Source of the DNA: Melaminivora suipulveris
GTDB taxonomy: Bacteria; Pseudomonadota; Gammaproteobacteria; Burkholderiales; Burkholderiaceae_C
DNA: 64,000 nt
Assembly: GCF_003008575.1 (NCBI RefSeq)
Contig: NZ_CP027667.1
Span: 2,752,001-2,816,000 of the forward strand
Direction: 5' to 3'
Position numbers and translations under genes: made by a program. The notes beneath the pieces are model-generated. The model searched no databases and was not told the origin of the DNA. It saw only the letters and a list, made by a program, of their open reading frames with translations. This document shows positions 45,232 through 54,986 of this stretch, piece after piece; position 1 is the first letter of the stretch, and the number at the start of each line of letters is the position of its first letter.

Positions 45232-46714
45232 GCGCAGACAGATCGTTGATGAAGATCGGCATGTCCTTCCACAGCCCGCGCAGGTTCTTGTTGGCCACCG
45301 TGACCCACTGCGGCTGGTACAGGAACGCGTGCACGCTGTCCTCGGCCAGCAGGCGCTGCGCGTCGCCCAGCAGACGGGCGCGGTCGGCCGGGCGGGCGGC
45401 GTTCTTGATCTCGTCGTAGAGCTTGTCGAACTTCTCGCTTTTGTAGCCCCAGTAGTAGTCCGGCTTGGCGAAGTTGCCCAGGTCGAAGGGCTCGACGTGG
45501 GAGATGATGGTCAGGTCGTAGTTCTTGTTGCCGTAGGTGCCGCTCAGCCACTGCGCCCACTCGACGTTCTGCAGCTTTGCGGTGATGCCGACCTTGGCCA
45601 GCTGCGCGGCGATCACTTCGCCGCCCTGGCGCGCATAGGGCGCGGGCGGCAGCGTCAGGGTCAGCTCCAGCGGCGTCTTGACGCCCGCCTCGGCCAGCAG
45701 GCGCCTGGCTTTTTCCGGGTCGTGGGGGTTGAGGTCGGTGGTGTCCACGTAGCCCAGCGCGCCGGGGACGTAGTGGCTGCCAATCGGCACGCCCAGGCCG
45801 TCGGCCGCGCCCTGGATGACGGCCTTGCGATCGATGGCGGCGGCAATCGCCCGGCGCACGCGCACGTCGTCCAGCGGCTTCCTGGCGTTGTTGATGGCCA
45901 GGATGGTCTTGGCGCGCGAGCCACTGATCAGCACCTGGAAGCGCGGATTGCCCTTGAACTGCGCCATGCTGCGCGGCGTGACGCGGGCAAACGCATCCAC
46001 GTCGCCGGCCAGCAGCGCGGCGACCTGCGCCGCCGGGTCGGGGATGAAGCGGAAGGTGGCGCGGCGGATGCGGATCTTGGAGGCGTCGCGCCACTCGGCC
46101 CAAGCCACCAGCGACACGGAAGCACCCCGGCTCCATGCGCCGAGCTTGTAGGGGCCGGTGCCATTGGGCTTGGCGGCGTTCGTCTCGGCGCTCTTGGGCT
46201 CGACGATGATGGCCGTGGCCTGGCCCAGCAGGAACAGCAGGTCCGGGTCGATCTCCTTGTTGAGCAGCACCACGGTGTGCTCGTCGACCACCTGCGTGGT
46301 CAGGTTGGCAAACGTGCGCTTGTCCTTGTTGGTGCTCTTGTCGCCGCCGGCGCGGTCGAAGGAGAACTTCACCGCCTCGGCGTTGAAGGGCTCGCCGTTG
46401 TGGAACTTGACGCCGCGGCGCAGGCGGAAGGTGTAGGTCTTCAGGTCCGGCGAGACCTCCCAGCCCTCGGCCAGCAGGGGCGAGACGCTGCCGTCCGAGT
46501 TGATCTTGGTCAGCGTCTCGTAGATGTTGTAGAGGGTGACCTCGGCGATCGACGAGGCGGCGCCGGCCGTGGGGTCCAGCCCCGGCGGCTCCAGCGTCAT
46601 GCCCAGGGTGACGGCGTCCTTGCCGGCGGATTGCGCCAGCGACTGCAGCGGTGTGGTCAGGACGCTGGCGGCGAGGGCGCCGGTGGCCAGGGCGGTGCGA
46701 CGGGTGAACGACAT
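45212..46714 (-). CDS. ABC transporter substrate-binding protein, peptide/SBP family 5
   Basis: A 500-aa periplasmic solute-binding protein of the DppA/OppA type. It has an N-terminal signal with RR and hydrophobic core (MSFTRRTALATGALAASVL; possible Tat or Sec), then the family motif EVTLYNIYETLTKINSDGS, LAEGWEVSPDLKTYTFRLRRGVKFHNGEPF (the SBP5 signature) and NNARKPLDDVRVRRAIAAAIDR. The ATG 46712-46714 comes 68 bp after dppF. The C-terminal residues and stop lie in repeat B. It delivers peptide-like or amide ligands to the permease pair encoded upstream. Confidence 0.93.
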   Translation of the reverse strand: MSFTRRTALATGALAASVLTTPLQSLAQSAGKDAVTLGMTLEPPGLDPTAGAASSIAEVTLYNIYETLTKINSDGSVSPLLAEGWEVSPDLKTYTFRLRRGVKFHNGEPFNAEAVKFSFDRAGGDKSTNKDKRTFANLTTQVVDEHTVVLLNKEIDPDLLFLLGQATAIIVEPKSAETNAAKPNGTGPYKLGAWSRGASVSLVAWAEWRDASKIRIRRATFRFIPDPAAQVAALLAGDVDAFARVTPRSMAQFKGNPRFQVLISGSRAKTILAINNARKPLDDVRVRRAIAAAIDRKAVIQGAADGLGVPIGSHYVPGALGYVDTTDLNPHDPEKARRLLAEAGVKTPLELTLTLPPAPYARQGGEVIAAQLAKVGITAKLQNVEWAQWLSGTYGNKNYDLTIISHVEPFDLGNFAKPDYYWGYKSEKFDKLYDEIKNAARPADRARLLGDAQRLLAEDSVHAFLYQPQWVTVANKNLRGLWKDMPIFINDLSALSWTTP

Positions 46715-46782
46715 GGCGTGGGTCTCCTTGTGGTCTGAGAGTTTTGTTGCGCCGCACCAGGGCGGCGCCCGGCGTCTTTTTA

Positions 46783-47583
<801 letters not shown>

Positions 47584-47602
47584 CGGGCTTCACCTCTATA
47601 TT

Positions 47603-47666
47603 TAGGGTAAAAATCGCTCTCAGTCGGCGTGAATGAATGAGATGTAGCTATACAAAATATAGCAAT
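47603..47666 (-). repeat. Intergenic repeat family A, copy 8
   Basis: Read on the minus strand: TATTTTGTATAGCTACATCTC, ATTCACGCCGACTGAGAGCG and TTTTTACCCTAAATATAG. It sits between the dppD and dppF genes, inside the transporter operon, and its right edge touches the last codon of dppD. Confidence 0.68.
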
Positions 47667-48655
47667 CATGCGTCCCCCAGGCGGATGCAGCGTGCCGTGT
47701 GCCCCTCGCCCACGGGCACGGCCGCTGGCAGCGCTGCGTTGCATTCGGCGATGGTGCGCGGGCAGCGGCCGGCAAACGGGCAGCCGGGCGGCAGGTCGGC
47801 CAGCTCGGGCACGGTGCCGGCAATCGTTGGCAGCCGCAGGCCCGGCACGCGGCCCGCGCCCAGGTGCGGGCGCGCGGCGAACAGGCCCTGCGTGTAGGGG
47901 TGCGCCAGCGCCGAAAACAGCGCCCGCGTGGGTCCCTGCTCGACCACCGTGCCGCCGTACATGACCAGCGTGCGCTGCACCGCGCCGGCAATGACCGCCA
48001 GGTCGTGCGAGATCAGCAGCAGCGCCATGCCGCGCTCGGCCACCAGCTCGCCAATCAGCTCCAGCACCTGCTTTTGCAGCGTCACGTCCAGCGCGGTGGT
48101 CGGCTCGTCGGCGATCAGCAGATCCGGCCCGCAGGCCAGCGCCATGGCGATGGTGATGCGCTGGCGCTGCCCGCCCGAGAACTGGTGCGGATAGGCGTCG
48201 AGGCGCTCGGCCGCGCGCGCGATGCCTACGCGCTCGAGCAGCGCCACCGCCTCGGCGCGCGCCTGCCGCGCCGACAGGCCGCGGTGCAGGCGCAGCGGCT
48301 CTGCCACCTGCCGGCCTATGGTGTGCACCGGGTTGAGCGCCGTCATGGGCTCCTGGAAGATCATCGCCATGCGGTTGCCGCGCAGGCGGCACCAGTCGGC
48401 GTCGGGCCGGCCCAGCAGCTCCTGGCCGTTCAGGCGGATGCTGCCTTCGAGCTGCGCGCCTTCGGGCAGCAGGCCCATCAGCGCCAGCGCGGTGAGCGAC
48501 TTGCCGCTGCCGGATTCGCCGATCAGCCCCAGCGTCTCGCCGCGCGCCAGCGAAAAATCCAGCGCCCGCAGCGCACGCGCCGGGCCGCGCCGGGTGGGCA
48601 GGGTGATGCTCAGGTTCTGCACCTGCAGCAGCGGGGGTTGCGTGTCGGCTGCCAT
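47666..48655 (-). CDS. ABC transporter ATP-binding protein, DppD/OppD-like
   Basis: A 329-aa ATPase: Walker A GESGSGKSLT, Q-loop FQEPMTALNP, signature FSGGQRQRITIAMAL, Walker B LLIADEPTTALD, H-loop ISHDLAVI. The C-terminal oligopeptide/dipeptide extension contains the Cys cluster CPFAGRCPRTIAEC (about 289-302), an Fe-S-type site known in OppD/DppD. The start ATG is at 48653-48655. It lies 13 bp after dppC. Confidence 0.93.
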   Translation of the reverse strand: MAADTQPPLLQVQNLSITLPTRRGPARALRALDFSLARGETLGLIGESGSGKSLTALALMGLLPEGAQLEGSIRLNGQELLGRPDADWCRLRGNRMAMIFQEPMTALNPVHTIGRQVAEPLRLHRGLSARQARAEAVALLERVGIARAAERLDAYPHQFSGGQRQRITIAMALACGPDLLIADEPTTALDVTLQKQVLELIGELVAERGMALLLISHDLAVIAGAVQRTLVMYGGTVVEQGPTRALFSALAHPYTQGLFAARPHLGAGRVPGLRLPTIAGTVPELADLPPGCPFAGRCPRTIAECNAALPAAVPVGEGHTARCIRLGDA

Positions 48656-48668
48656 GGGGGTCGTGCCT

Positions 48669-49490
48669 TCAGCGTTGGCGCGCCAGGCGTGGATCGAGCG
48701 CGTCGCGCAGGCCGTCGCCCAGCAGGTTCAGGCCCAGCACCGCCAGCGCAATCGCCACGCCCGGCCACACCGCCAATAGCGGCGCCTGGAACATCAAGGT
48801 CTGCGCCTCGGCCAGCATGCGCCCCCAGGAGGGCTGCGGCGGCTGCGTGCCCAGGCCCAGGTAGGACAGCGCGGCCTCGGCCAGCACGGCCAGCGCAAAC
48901 TGGATGGTGGCCTGCACGATCAGCACCGAGGCGATGTTGGGCAACACATGCTCCAGCGTGATGCGCGCCGCGCCCTTGCCGCTGGCACGCGCGGCCAGCA
49001 CGTATTCGCGCGCCCACACGGCTTGCGCCGAGGCGCGCGTGACGCGGGCGAACGTCGGGATGTAGAAGATGCCGATGGCGATGATGGCGTTGACCATGCC
49101 CGGCCCATACACGGCGGTGAGCATGATGGCCAGCAGCAGCGCGGGGAAGGCAAAGGTGAAGTCGGCCACGCGCATGATCAGCTCTTCCACCCAGCCCCGG
49201 CGCGCGGCCGCCACCAGGCCCAGCAGCGTGCCCACAGCCAAGCCTATGCCCACGGCGATCACGCCCACGGCGATGGTGGCGCGCGCGCCCACCAGCAGCA
49301 GCGACGCCACGTCGCGCCCGTAGGCATCGGTGCCCAGCCAGTGCGCGCGGCCGGGCGGCTGCAGGGTGCTCGCCATGTCCATCTCGTAGGGCGGCCAGGG
49401 CGTCCAGACGAAGGACAGCAGGGCGGCGGCCAGGAGCGCCAGCGTGAGCAGCGCGCCCAGCACCAGGCTGCGGTGGCGCAGCGCCCTCAT
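48669..49490 (-). CDS. ABC transporter permease, DppC-like
   Basis: A 273-aa inner-membrane protein with an N-terminal helix (about 9-28), a short periplasmic stretch including HWLGTDAYGRDVASLLLVGAR (DppC/OppC signature), and five further helices. The EAA loop EYVLAARASGKGAARITLEHVLPN (about 160-183) docks an ATPase. The start ATG 49488-49490 overlaps the dppB stop by 4 nt. Confidence 0.92.
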   Translation of the reverse strand: MRALRHRSLVLGALLTLALLAAALLSFVWTPWPPYEMDMASTLQPPGRAHWLGTDAYGRDVASLLLVGARATIAVGVIAVGIGLAVGTLLGLVAAARRGWVEELIMRVADFTFAFPALLLAIMLTAVYGPGMVNAIIAIGIFYIPTFARVTRASAQAVWAREYVLAARASGKGAARITLEHVLPNIASVLIVQATIQFALAVLAEAALSYLGLGTQPPQPSWGRMLAEAQTLMFQAPLLAVWPGVAIALAVLGLNLLGDGLRDALDPRLARQR

Positions 49491-50449
49491 GGGCCCGCCA
49501 CCTGCACGCGCGGGTCGATGGCGGCATACAGCAGGTCGACCACGAAGTTCACCAGCACCACCATGGCCGCCAGCAGCATGACGCAGTTGCGCACCACCAC
49601 CAGGTCGCGGTTGGCAATCGATTGGAAGATCAGCCGGCCCAGGCCCGGCAGGTAGAAGACGTTCTCCACGACGATGGTGCCGGCCAGCAGGTTGGCGAAC
49701 TGCAGGCCCATGACGGTGACCACCGGGATCATGGCGTTCCTCAGCACGTGGCGCCACAGCGCGGCGCGGCGCGAGAGGCCCTTGGCGCGCGCGGTGCGCA
49801 CGAAGTCCTCGCGCAGCACGTCCAGCACCGCCGAGCGCGTGATGCGCGCAAGGATGGCGCCCTGCACCACGGCCAGCGAAATCGCGGGCAACAGCAATGC
49901 CTGCAGCGCGGGCCAGAAGCCGCCGCCCGACGCTTGTGTCCAGCCCGGAAAACCGCCCGCCGAGAACCATTGCAACTGCACCGAAAACAGCAGGATCAGC
50001 AGGATGGCGAACCAGAAGTTGGGAATGGCGATGCCCAGTTGCGCCAGCGCCATGACGCCCACGTCGCCCAGCCGGTTGTGCCGCGAGGCGGCATATACGC
50101 CGGCCGCCAGCGCGATGCAGGCCGCCAGCACCATGGCCAGCAGCGCCAGCGGCACGGTCAGCAGCAGGCGCTCGGCGATCAGCTCGCCCACGGGAGTGCC
50201 GTAGGCGTGACTCAGTCCCATGTCGCCGGTGAGCAGTCCGGCGATCCAGTGCCAGTAGCGCTGCCAGGCACTTTGGTCCAGGCCCAGCTTGCGCGCCAGC
50301 TCGGCGACAGCCTCGGGAGCGGCGTCGGGCCCCAACAGCACCTGCGCGGCGTTGCCGGGCAGGATCTCCAGCACCAGGAACACCACGATGGATGCGGCCA
50401 GCAGCGTGGCGGCCAGGGCGGCAAGGCGTTTGAGCAGGAACAGGGCCAT
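49487..50449 (-). CDS. ABC transporter permease, DppB-like
   Basis: A 320-aa inner-membrane protein with about six helices. DppB/OppB features are LLKRLAALAATLLAASIVVFLVLEILPGN at the N-terminus, LGLDQSAWQRYWHWIAGLLTGDMGLSH, and the EAA loop DFVRTARAKGLSRRAALWRHVLRNAM (about 208-233). The first gene of the dppB-C-D-F-SBP-amidase run. The ATG 50447-50449 is chosen; an upstream ATG at 50527 would add 26 residues that do not look like membrane protein. Divergent from the ferredoxin gene. Confidence 0.92.
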   Translation of the reverse strand: MALFLLKRLAALAATLLAASIVVFLVLEILPGNAAQVLLGPDAAPEAVAELARKLGLDQSAWQRYWHWIAGLLTGDMGLSHAYGTPVGELIAERLLLTVPLALLAMVLAACIALAAGVYAASRHNRLGDVGVMALAQLGIAIPNFWFAILLILLFSVQLQWFSAGGFPGWTQASGGGFWPALQALLLPAISLAVVQGAILARITRSAVLDVLREDFVRTARAKGLSRRAALWRHVLRNAMIPVVTVMGLQFANLLAGTIVVENVFYLPGLGRLIFQSIANRDLVVVRNCVMLLAAMVVLVNFVVDLLYAAIDPRVQVAGP

Positions 50450-50628
50450 GGATGAGAGCGGAGCGCGGCAGGGCGGCAGCGAGCGCAGCATAGCGGCAAA
50501 AGCCGCAGGGTCGCCTGGGGCGGGCACGCATGCCGCAGTGGGGTGGGGCGGATAATCTGGCCCATGTCTGCACCCACATTCACCCCCTGCGCCGGCGCGC
50601 CTGCACGCGCCGCCGGGGGCGCCGCGCC

Positions 50629-50892
50629 ATGGCTCTGAAAATCACCGAGGAGTGCATCAACTGCGACGTGTGCGAGCCGCAGTGCCCCAACGAGGCCATC
50701 ACCATGGGCCCTGAGCACTACGTCATCGACCCGGCCAAATGCACCGAGTGCGTGGGCCACTTCGACGAGCCGCAGTGCGTGGCCATCTGCCCCGTGGCCT
50801 GCATCCCCAAGGACGAGGCGCACCCCGAGGACCCAGAGACACTGCTGCAGAAGTTCAACCGTCTGCAGGCCGACGCGGCGCTCGTGAAATAG
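50629..50892 (+). CDS. YfhL-family 4Fe-4S dicluster ferredoxin
   Basis: An 87-aa ferredoxin with CINCDVCEPQCPNEA and CTECVGHFDEPQCVAICPVACI, two [4Fe-4S] sets where the second has the 8-residue insertion between Cys 2 and 3 typical of YfhL/Fdx of the Allochromatium type. It is a low-potential electron carrier in the cytoplasm. The start ATG is at 50629. The 180-bp gap to dppB is a divergent region without clear motifs. Confidence 0.92.
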   Translation: MALKITEECINCDVCEPQCPNEAITMGPEHYVIDPAKCTECVGHFDEPQCVAICPVACIPKDEAHPEDPETLLQKFNRLQADAALVK

Positions 50893-50896
50893 GGGT

Positions 50897-50955
50897 TTTC
50901 AAGCCTTTTTGGCCTTCAGCCGTCGTGGATCAAGCGCGGCTAGCTATCAATTTTG
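50897..50955 (-). repeat. Intergenic repeat family A, copy 9 (diverged)
   Basis: Read on the minus strand: AATTGATAGCTAGCCGCGCT, TGATCCACGACGGCTGAAGG and CCAAAAAGGCTTGAAAACC. It occupies the convergent gap between the ferredoxin gene and pth. Confidence 0.65.
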
Positions 50956-50959
50956 AAGA

Positions 50960-51580
50960 TCAAGTGCCGCCTGCAGCGTCCGCAGGCCGGGGCGGCTTGG
51001 GCCGCGGCGGCTTGTGGGTGTTGATCTGCTGCACGGCCTTGTCCATATCGCCGGCCAGCAGCAGCGGCAGCGCCTTCGCGGCGTGCAGGATGCTGTCCTC
51101 GATGCGTTCGCGCTCGGGCAGGGGAGGGCGCTTGAGCACCCAGTTCACCACCTCGGCCTTGACGCCCGGATGGCCGATGCCGATGCGCAGGCGCCAGTAG
51201 TCGGCCACCCCCAGCTGCGCGTGGATGTCGCGCAGGCCGTTGTGCCCGCCGTGGCTGCCGCCCTGCTTGAGCTTGACCATGCCGGGCTCGAAATCCAGCT
51301 CGTCGTGCGCCACCAGCATCTCGTGCGGCGCGATCTTGAAAAAGCGCGCCAGCGCCGCCACCGACTTGCCCGACAGGTTCATGTAGGTCTGGGGTTTGAG
51401 CAGCCACACGGCCTGGCCCTGCACGCTGGCGCGCGCCGCCAGGCCCCAGTAGCTGCGCTCGGGCACCAGCTGCACCTTGAGCTGCTGGGCGACCTCGTCG
51501 ATCCATGCAAAGCCCGCGTTGTGGCGCGTGTTCTCGTACTCCGGCCCAGGGTTGCCCAGGCCTGCAAACAATCTGATCAT
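50960..51580 (-). CDS. pth: Peptidyl-tRNA hydrolase Pth
   Basis: Recycles tRNA from peptidyl-tRNA that has dropped off ribosomes. The 206-aa protein has [20 protein letters not shown] (Asn10 and catalytic His20), [11 protein letters not shown] (Asn68 region), [29 protein letters not shown] (Asp93 region, then the GGHNGLR motif), and a basic tail. The start ATG is at 51578-51580. It follows rplY after a terminator-like hairpin, a typical neighbour pair. Confidence 0.97.
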   Translation of the reverse strand: MIRLFAGLGNPGPEYENTRHNAGFAWIDEVAQQLKVQLVPERSYWGLAARASVQGQAVWLLKPQTYMNLSGKSVAALARFFKIAPHEMLVAHDELDFEPGMVKLKQGGSHGGHNGLRDIHAQLGVADYWRLRIGIGHPGVKAEVVNWVLKRPPLPERERIEDSILHAAKALPLLLAGDMDKAVQQINTHKPPRPKPPRPADAAGGT

Positions 51581-51608
51581 GCGGCGAATTATCCCGGCGG
51601 CGACGGCG

Positions 51609-51638
51609 CAAAAAAATGGCCCGCACGCGGCGGGCCAT
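51609..51638 (-). terminator. Rho-independent terminator of rplY
   Basis: On the minus strand a 9-bp perfect stem ATGGCCCGC/GCGGGCCAT (51630-51638 with 51616-51624), a 5-nt loop, and seven T residues (51610-51616, sharing the last stem base). It lies 45 bp after the rplY stop and before pth, so pth probably depends on readthrough or its own promoter. Confidence 0.85.
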
Positions 51639-51682
51639 CGACTTGGGGCCGGCCTGCGGACCGCAGGCCAGGGCAGGAAGGA

Positions 51683-52306
51683 TTACTTCTTGCCCTTCTT
51701 GGCCGGTGCCGGCGCGGGCGCTGCGGCAGCGGCGTCGACCACCACTTCGGGCAGCTTGATCGAGATCAGCGCCGGGTTCTTGTTGGAGCCACGCACCACG
51801 GCCTTCACGCCGTGCGGCAGCTTGATCGATTGCACGCCCACGGTCGACTTGGAGGTCAGATCGCTCAGGTCCACCTTGAGAAACTCGGGCAGCTGCGAGG
51901 GCATGCACACCACGTCCAGCTCGTGCAGCACCGGGGTCACGGTGCAGCCTTCCTGCTTGACGGCGGGCGAGTTCTCCACGCCCTCGAAGTGCAGCGGCAC
52001 CTTCAGGTGCACGCGGGTGCGCTCGTCCACGCGCTGGAAGTCCACGTGCAGCACCTGCTGCTTGAAGGGGTGGTACTGCACGTCGCGCAGCAGCACCTTG
52101 CTGGCCTGGCCGTTCAGCTCCATGTCCAGGATGCTGGAGTGGAAGGCTTCCTTCTTCAGGGCGTGCCACAGGGCGTTGTGGTCCAGCTCGATCAGCTGCG
52201 GCTGGCTGCCCGCGCCGTAGACGATGCCGGGTGCGCGACCCGTGATGCGCAGGCGGCGGCTCGCACCCGTACCTTGCTTGGCGCGCTCAAAAGCGACGAA
52301 TTGCAT
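51683..52306 (-). CDS. rplY: 50S ribosomal protein L25/general stress protein Ctc
   Basis: A 207-aa long-form L25 that binds 5S rRNA. The N-terminal L25 domain (about 1-90) reads [42 protein letters not shown], then [21 protein letters not shown]. The C-terminal TL5/Ctc beta domain (about 95-180) includes [28 protein letters not shown]. The protein ends in an Ala/Pro/Lys tail. The start ATG is at 52304-52306. It sits between prs and pth, as in many betaproteobacteria. Confidence 0.96.
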   Translation of the reverse strand: MQFVAFERAKQGTGASRRLRITGRAPGIVYGAGSQPQLIELDHNALWHALKKEAFHSSILDMELNGQASKVLLRDVQYHPFKQQVLHVDFQRVDERTRVHLKVPLHFEGVENSPAVKQEGCTVTPVLHELDVVCMPSQLPEFLKVDLSDLTSKSTVGVQSIKLPHGVKAVVRGSNKNPALISIKLPEVVVDAAAAAPAPAPAKKGKK

Positions 52307-52435
52307 GGGGATAACTCCTGACAGGGGCCGGCCGCGACCAGCTCGGCCCTGGGTTGAAAAAGGCCCGCGTCGCCGTGTAGAAGGCTGCGGACCTGCGATG
52401 TGCCCGCACGCGGCGGGCGATGAAAAAGTCGCCTT

Positions 52436-53401
52436 TCAGTTCTGCTCCGAAAACAGACTCATGACCGAGTCGCCCTTGGCGATGCGGTGGATGGTCTCGG
52501 CGATCAGCGGCGCCACGGAGAGCTGGCGAATCTTGGCGCACGCGCGCCCGGCCTCGCTCAAGGGGATGGTGTTGGTGACTACCACCTCGTCCAAGGCTGT
52601 GCCGTTGGCGATGCGGTCGATGGCCGGGCCGGAGAAGATCGGGTGCGTGCAGTAGGCGTAGACCTTCTTGGCGCCGCGCTCCTTGAGCACCTCGGCGGCT
52701 TTGACCAGCGTGCCGGCGGTGTCGATCATGTCGTCCATGATCACGCAGTTGCGCCCGTCGATCTCGCCGATCACGTGCATGACTTCGGACACGTTGGCCT
52801 TGGGGCGGCGCTTGTCGATGATGGCCAGATCGCAGCCCAGCTGCTTGGCCAGGGCGCGCGCGCGCACCACGCCGCCCACGTCGGGGCTGACGACGATCAG
52901 GTCGTCGTAGTCCTTCTGGATCAGGTCACCCAGCAGCACCGGCGAGGCGTAGATGTTGTCCACCGGGATGTCGAAGAAGCCCTGGATCTGGTCGGCGTGC
53001 AGGTCCATGGTCAGCACGCGCGCCACGCCCACGGCCTGCAGCATGTTGGCCACCACCTTGGCCGAGATCGGCACGCGTGTGGAGCGCGGACGGCGGTCCT
53101 GGCGGGCATAACCGAAATAGGGGATGACGGCACTGATGCGCTCGGCCGACGCGCGCTTGAACGCGTCGACCATGATGAGCAGTTCCATCAGGTTCTCGTT
53201 GGTGGGCTGGCAGGTGGACTGGACGATGAATACATCGCGTGCGCGCACGTTCTGCTTGATCTCGACGGTGACTTCGCCGTCGGAGAAGCGCCCCACGTCG
53301 ATGGCGCCCAGGCTGGTGCCCAGGTGGCGGGCAATGTCCGAGGCCAGCACGGGGTTGGCATTGCCCGTGAAAACCATGAAATCAGGGTGAGGGGCTTGCA
53401 T
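52436..53401 (-). CDS. prs: Ribose-phosphate pyrophosphokinase Prs
   Basis: Makes PRPP from ribose-5-phosphate and ATP for nucleotide, His and Trp synthesis. The 321-aa protein has [60 protein letters not shown] (ATP loop), [19 protein letters not shown], and the PRPP-binding loop [13 protein letters not shown] (about 215-227). The start ATG 53399-53401 is preferred; an ATG three codons earlier exists. It lies 78 bp after a tRNA-Gln gene, in the same direction. Confidence 0.97.
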   Translation of the reverse strand: MQAPHPDFMVFTGNANPVLASDIARHLGTSLGAIDVGRFSDGEVTVEIKQNVRARDVFIVQSTCQPTNENLMELLIMVDAFKRASAERISAVIPYFGYARQDRRPRSTRVPISAKVVANMLQAVGVARVLTMDLHADQIQGFFDIPVDNIYASPVLLGDLIQKDYDDLIVVSPDVGGVVRARALAKQLGCDLAIIDKRRPKANVSEVMHVIGEIDGRNCVIMDDMIDTAGTLVKAAEVLKERGAKKVYAYCTHPIFSGPAIDRIANGTALDEVVVTNTIPLSEAGRACAKIRQLSVAPLIAETIHRIAKGDSVMSLFSEQN

Positions 53402-53478
53402 GGGCGGCAACTGGGCTGTGGGCTGGCTTCACGTCCCGCTCTGGGACTCCCTGGGGCGATCCCAGGACTATGGGTGTT

Positions 53479-53555
53479 TGGCAGGGGAGGAAGGACTCGA
53501 ACCCTCGCATGCCGGAATCAAAATCCGGTGCCTTAACCAACTTGGCGACTCCCCT
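53479..53555 (-). tRNA. tRNA-Gln (anticodon TTG)
   Basis: A 77-nt tRNA with encoded CCA end (53479-53481). The acceptor stem AGGGGAG/CTCCCCT forms 7 perfect pairs. The D-arm starts TCGCCAAGTTGGTTAAGGC. The anticodon stem CCGGA/TCCGG closes loop TTTTGAT with anticodon TTG. The T-arm is GAGGGTTCGAGTCCTTC. It lies between ispE and prs on the same strand, the arrangement known in many betaproteobacteria. Confidence 0.97.
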
Positions 53556-53594
53556 ACACAGGTCGACTGGCGCGGCCAGCCAACCCTTGATCTT

Positions 53595-54446
53595 TCAATC
53601 CCTGACCCAGCCGGCAAGCGGATGAAGCCCGAGATTTTCGCACACCCTGATCTGCCATGCTGCGGGCGCATCGAACAGATCGACTGCGTGTGCCATTTGT
53701 GCAAACACCGCGCTGCCCGAACCCGTCATGCGGCCTGCCAGTCCTTTGGACGCCAGCCACCTCAGGGCTTGGCCGACCTCGGGGCACAGGGCCTGCGCGG
53801 CGGGCTGCAGGTCGTTTCGCGAGAAACGATTTGGTGCTGCAGCAAAGTCCGAAATTGTAGCACGCTCAGAATCACGCTTGAGCAAAGGACTGGAAAAAAT
53901 TGCTTTGGTATCCAGTCCAGCCTGTGGCTTGACGACCACGAAGCGCTCGGGCAAGAGTGCGTGCCGCAACTCAAGAGGGCGGATTATGTCACCGATTCCC
54001 TCGACCCAGGCGTTGGCGCCGCACAGAAAAAACGGCACGTCCGCGCCCAGCGTCAGGCCGATGGCTTGCAGCTGCGCGCGCGTCAGGCCCAGGCGCCACA
54101 GCCGGTTCAGCGCCAGCAGCGTGCTGGCCGCGTCCGACGATCCGCCGCCCATGCCGGCCTGCGCCGGCACGCCCTTGTCGATGGCGATGTGCGCACCCTC
54201 GGCGCAGCCGGTGGCGCGCTGCAGAGCGCGCGCGGCGCGCAGGCACAGGTCGTCGGGCGGCAGGGCGGCGCTCAGGTCTTCGCGCGAGAGCTGCCCTGCC
54301 GGGCGCAGCTCGAAATGCAGCGTGTCGCACCAGTCGATCAGCACGAAGACCGATTGCAGCAGGTGGTAGCCATCGGCGCGCCGGCCGGTGACGTGCAAAA
54401 ACAGGTTCAGCTTGGCCGGGGCTGGCACGTCGTGCAGGGCGCGCAT
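53595..54446 (-). CDS. ispE: 4-diphosphocytidyl-2-C-methyl-D-erythritol kinase IspE
   Basis: Fourth MEP-pathway step; GHMP kinase. The 283-aa protein has DVPAPAKLNLFLHVTGRRADGYHLLQSV at the N-terminus (substrate-binding region), the ATP motif PAQAGMGGGSSDAASTLL (about 92-109), GADVPFFLCG, and the C-terminal GRMTGSGSAVFA. The start ATG is 54444-54446; longer in-frame upstream sequence is noncoding-like. lolB is upstream by 22 bp, prs downstream past the tRNA. The other MEP gene here is ispH (15350-16303). Confidence 0.97.
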   Translation of the reverse strand: MRALHDVPAPAKLNLFLHVTGRRADGYHLLQSVFVLIDWCDTLHFELRPAGQLSREDLSAALPPDDLCLRAARALQRATGCAEGAHIAIDKGVPAQAGMGGGSSDAASTLLALNRLWRLGLTRAQLQAIGLTLGADVPFFLCGANAWVEGIGDIIRPLELRHALLPERFVVVKPQAGLDTKAIFSSPLLKRDSERATISDFAAAPNRFSRNDLQPAAQALCPEVGQALRWLASKGLAGRMTGSGSAVFAQMAHAVDLFDAPAAWQIRVCENLGLHPLAGWVRD

Positions 54447-54468
54447 GGAAGGCGGAAAAAAGTGAAAT

Positions 54469-54972
54469 TCAGCGTTCGAGCACCACGCGCAACGTGGCCT
54501 GCGGCTCAGGCGCGTGGCGCGAGGCCACCAGCCGGCCATCCTGCAGACGCGACAAATCGGCCTGCCAGCCGGCGGCCTGCACCGCGTCGCCGTGCAGCCA
54601 GGCGAACAGCGCCTCGATGGGCAGGTCGACGCCGGTAAGGTCACGTGCCAGCTGCTGCAGCGACGTGGAGCTGCGCTCCCGGTCGCCCTGCTTCAGCACG
54701 GCGTGCTGCGGCGTCCAGCGCAGCTCGGCCAGCGCGTTGCCCAGTGGCGTGTAGAGCAACAGACTGCCAGCGCTCGCCGAGCCGGCAAGGGTGAAGCCGG
54801 CACTGAACGAGCGCGCCGCGTCGCCCTCGACCTGCACCGCCAGGCGACCGCTCCAGAAATCGCCGCGCTGCGCGTCAGAAGCGGCACGCGGCGGCTGCGC
54901 GCAGCCGGACAGCAGCGCCGTGCCGCCCGCCGCCAGCAGCCCCAGCCAGCGCCGACGCGACGGCGCGGCCAT
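54469..54972 (-). CDS. lolB: Outer-membrane lipoprotein receptor LolB
   Basis: Receives lipoproteins from LolA and inserts them in the outer membrane; itself a lipoprotein. The 167-aa protein has a signal peptide with lipobox LLSGC near residue 22, then FWSGRLAVQVEGDAARSFSAGFTLAGSASAGSLLLYTPLGNALAELRW, which fits LolB (S/GRLAV... LxxxTPLG). I chose the ATG at 54972; a TTG at 54990, overlapping the TPR gene stop, is an alternative. It sits between the TPR-protein gene and ispE, the conserved order in this group. Confidence 0.9.
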   Translation of the reverse strand: MAAPSRRRWLGLLAAGGTALLSGCAQPPRAASDAQRGDFWSGRLAVQVEGDAARSFSAGFTLAGSASAGSLLLYTPLGNALAELRWTPQHAVLKQGDRERSSTSLQQLARDLTGVDLPIEALFAWLHGDAVQAAGWQADLSRLQDGRLVASRHAPEPQATLRVVLER

Positions 54973-54986
54973 CCCGGCGGTGGAGC

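Noticed and set aside
53595..54644. Longer IspE start at 54644
   Set aside because: The extra 66 residues are Arg/Cys-rich and overlap lolB in another frame; the family N-terminus (DVPAPAKLNLFL) begins just after the ATG at 54446.
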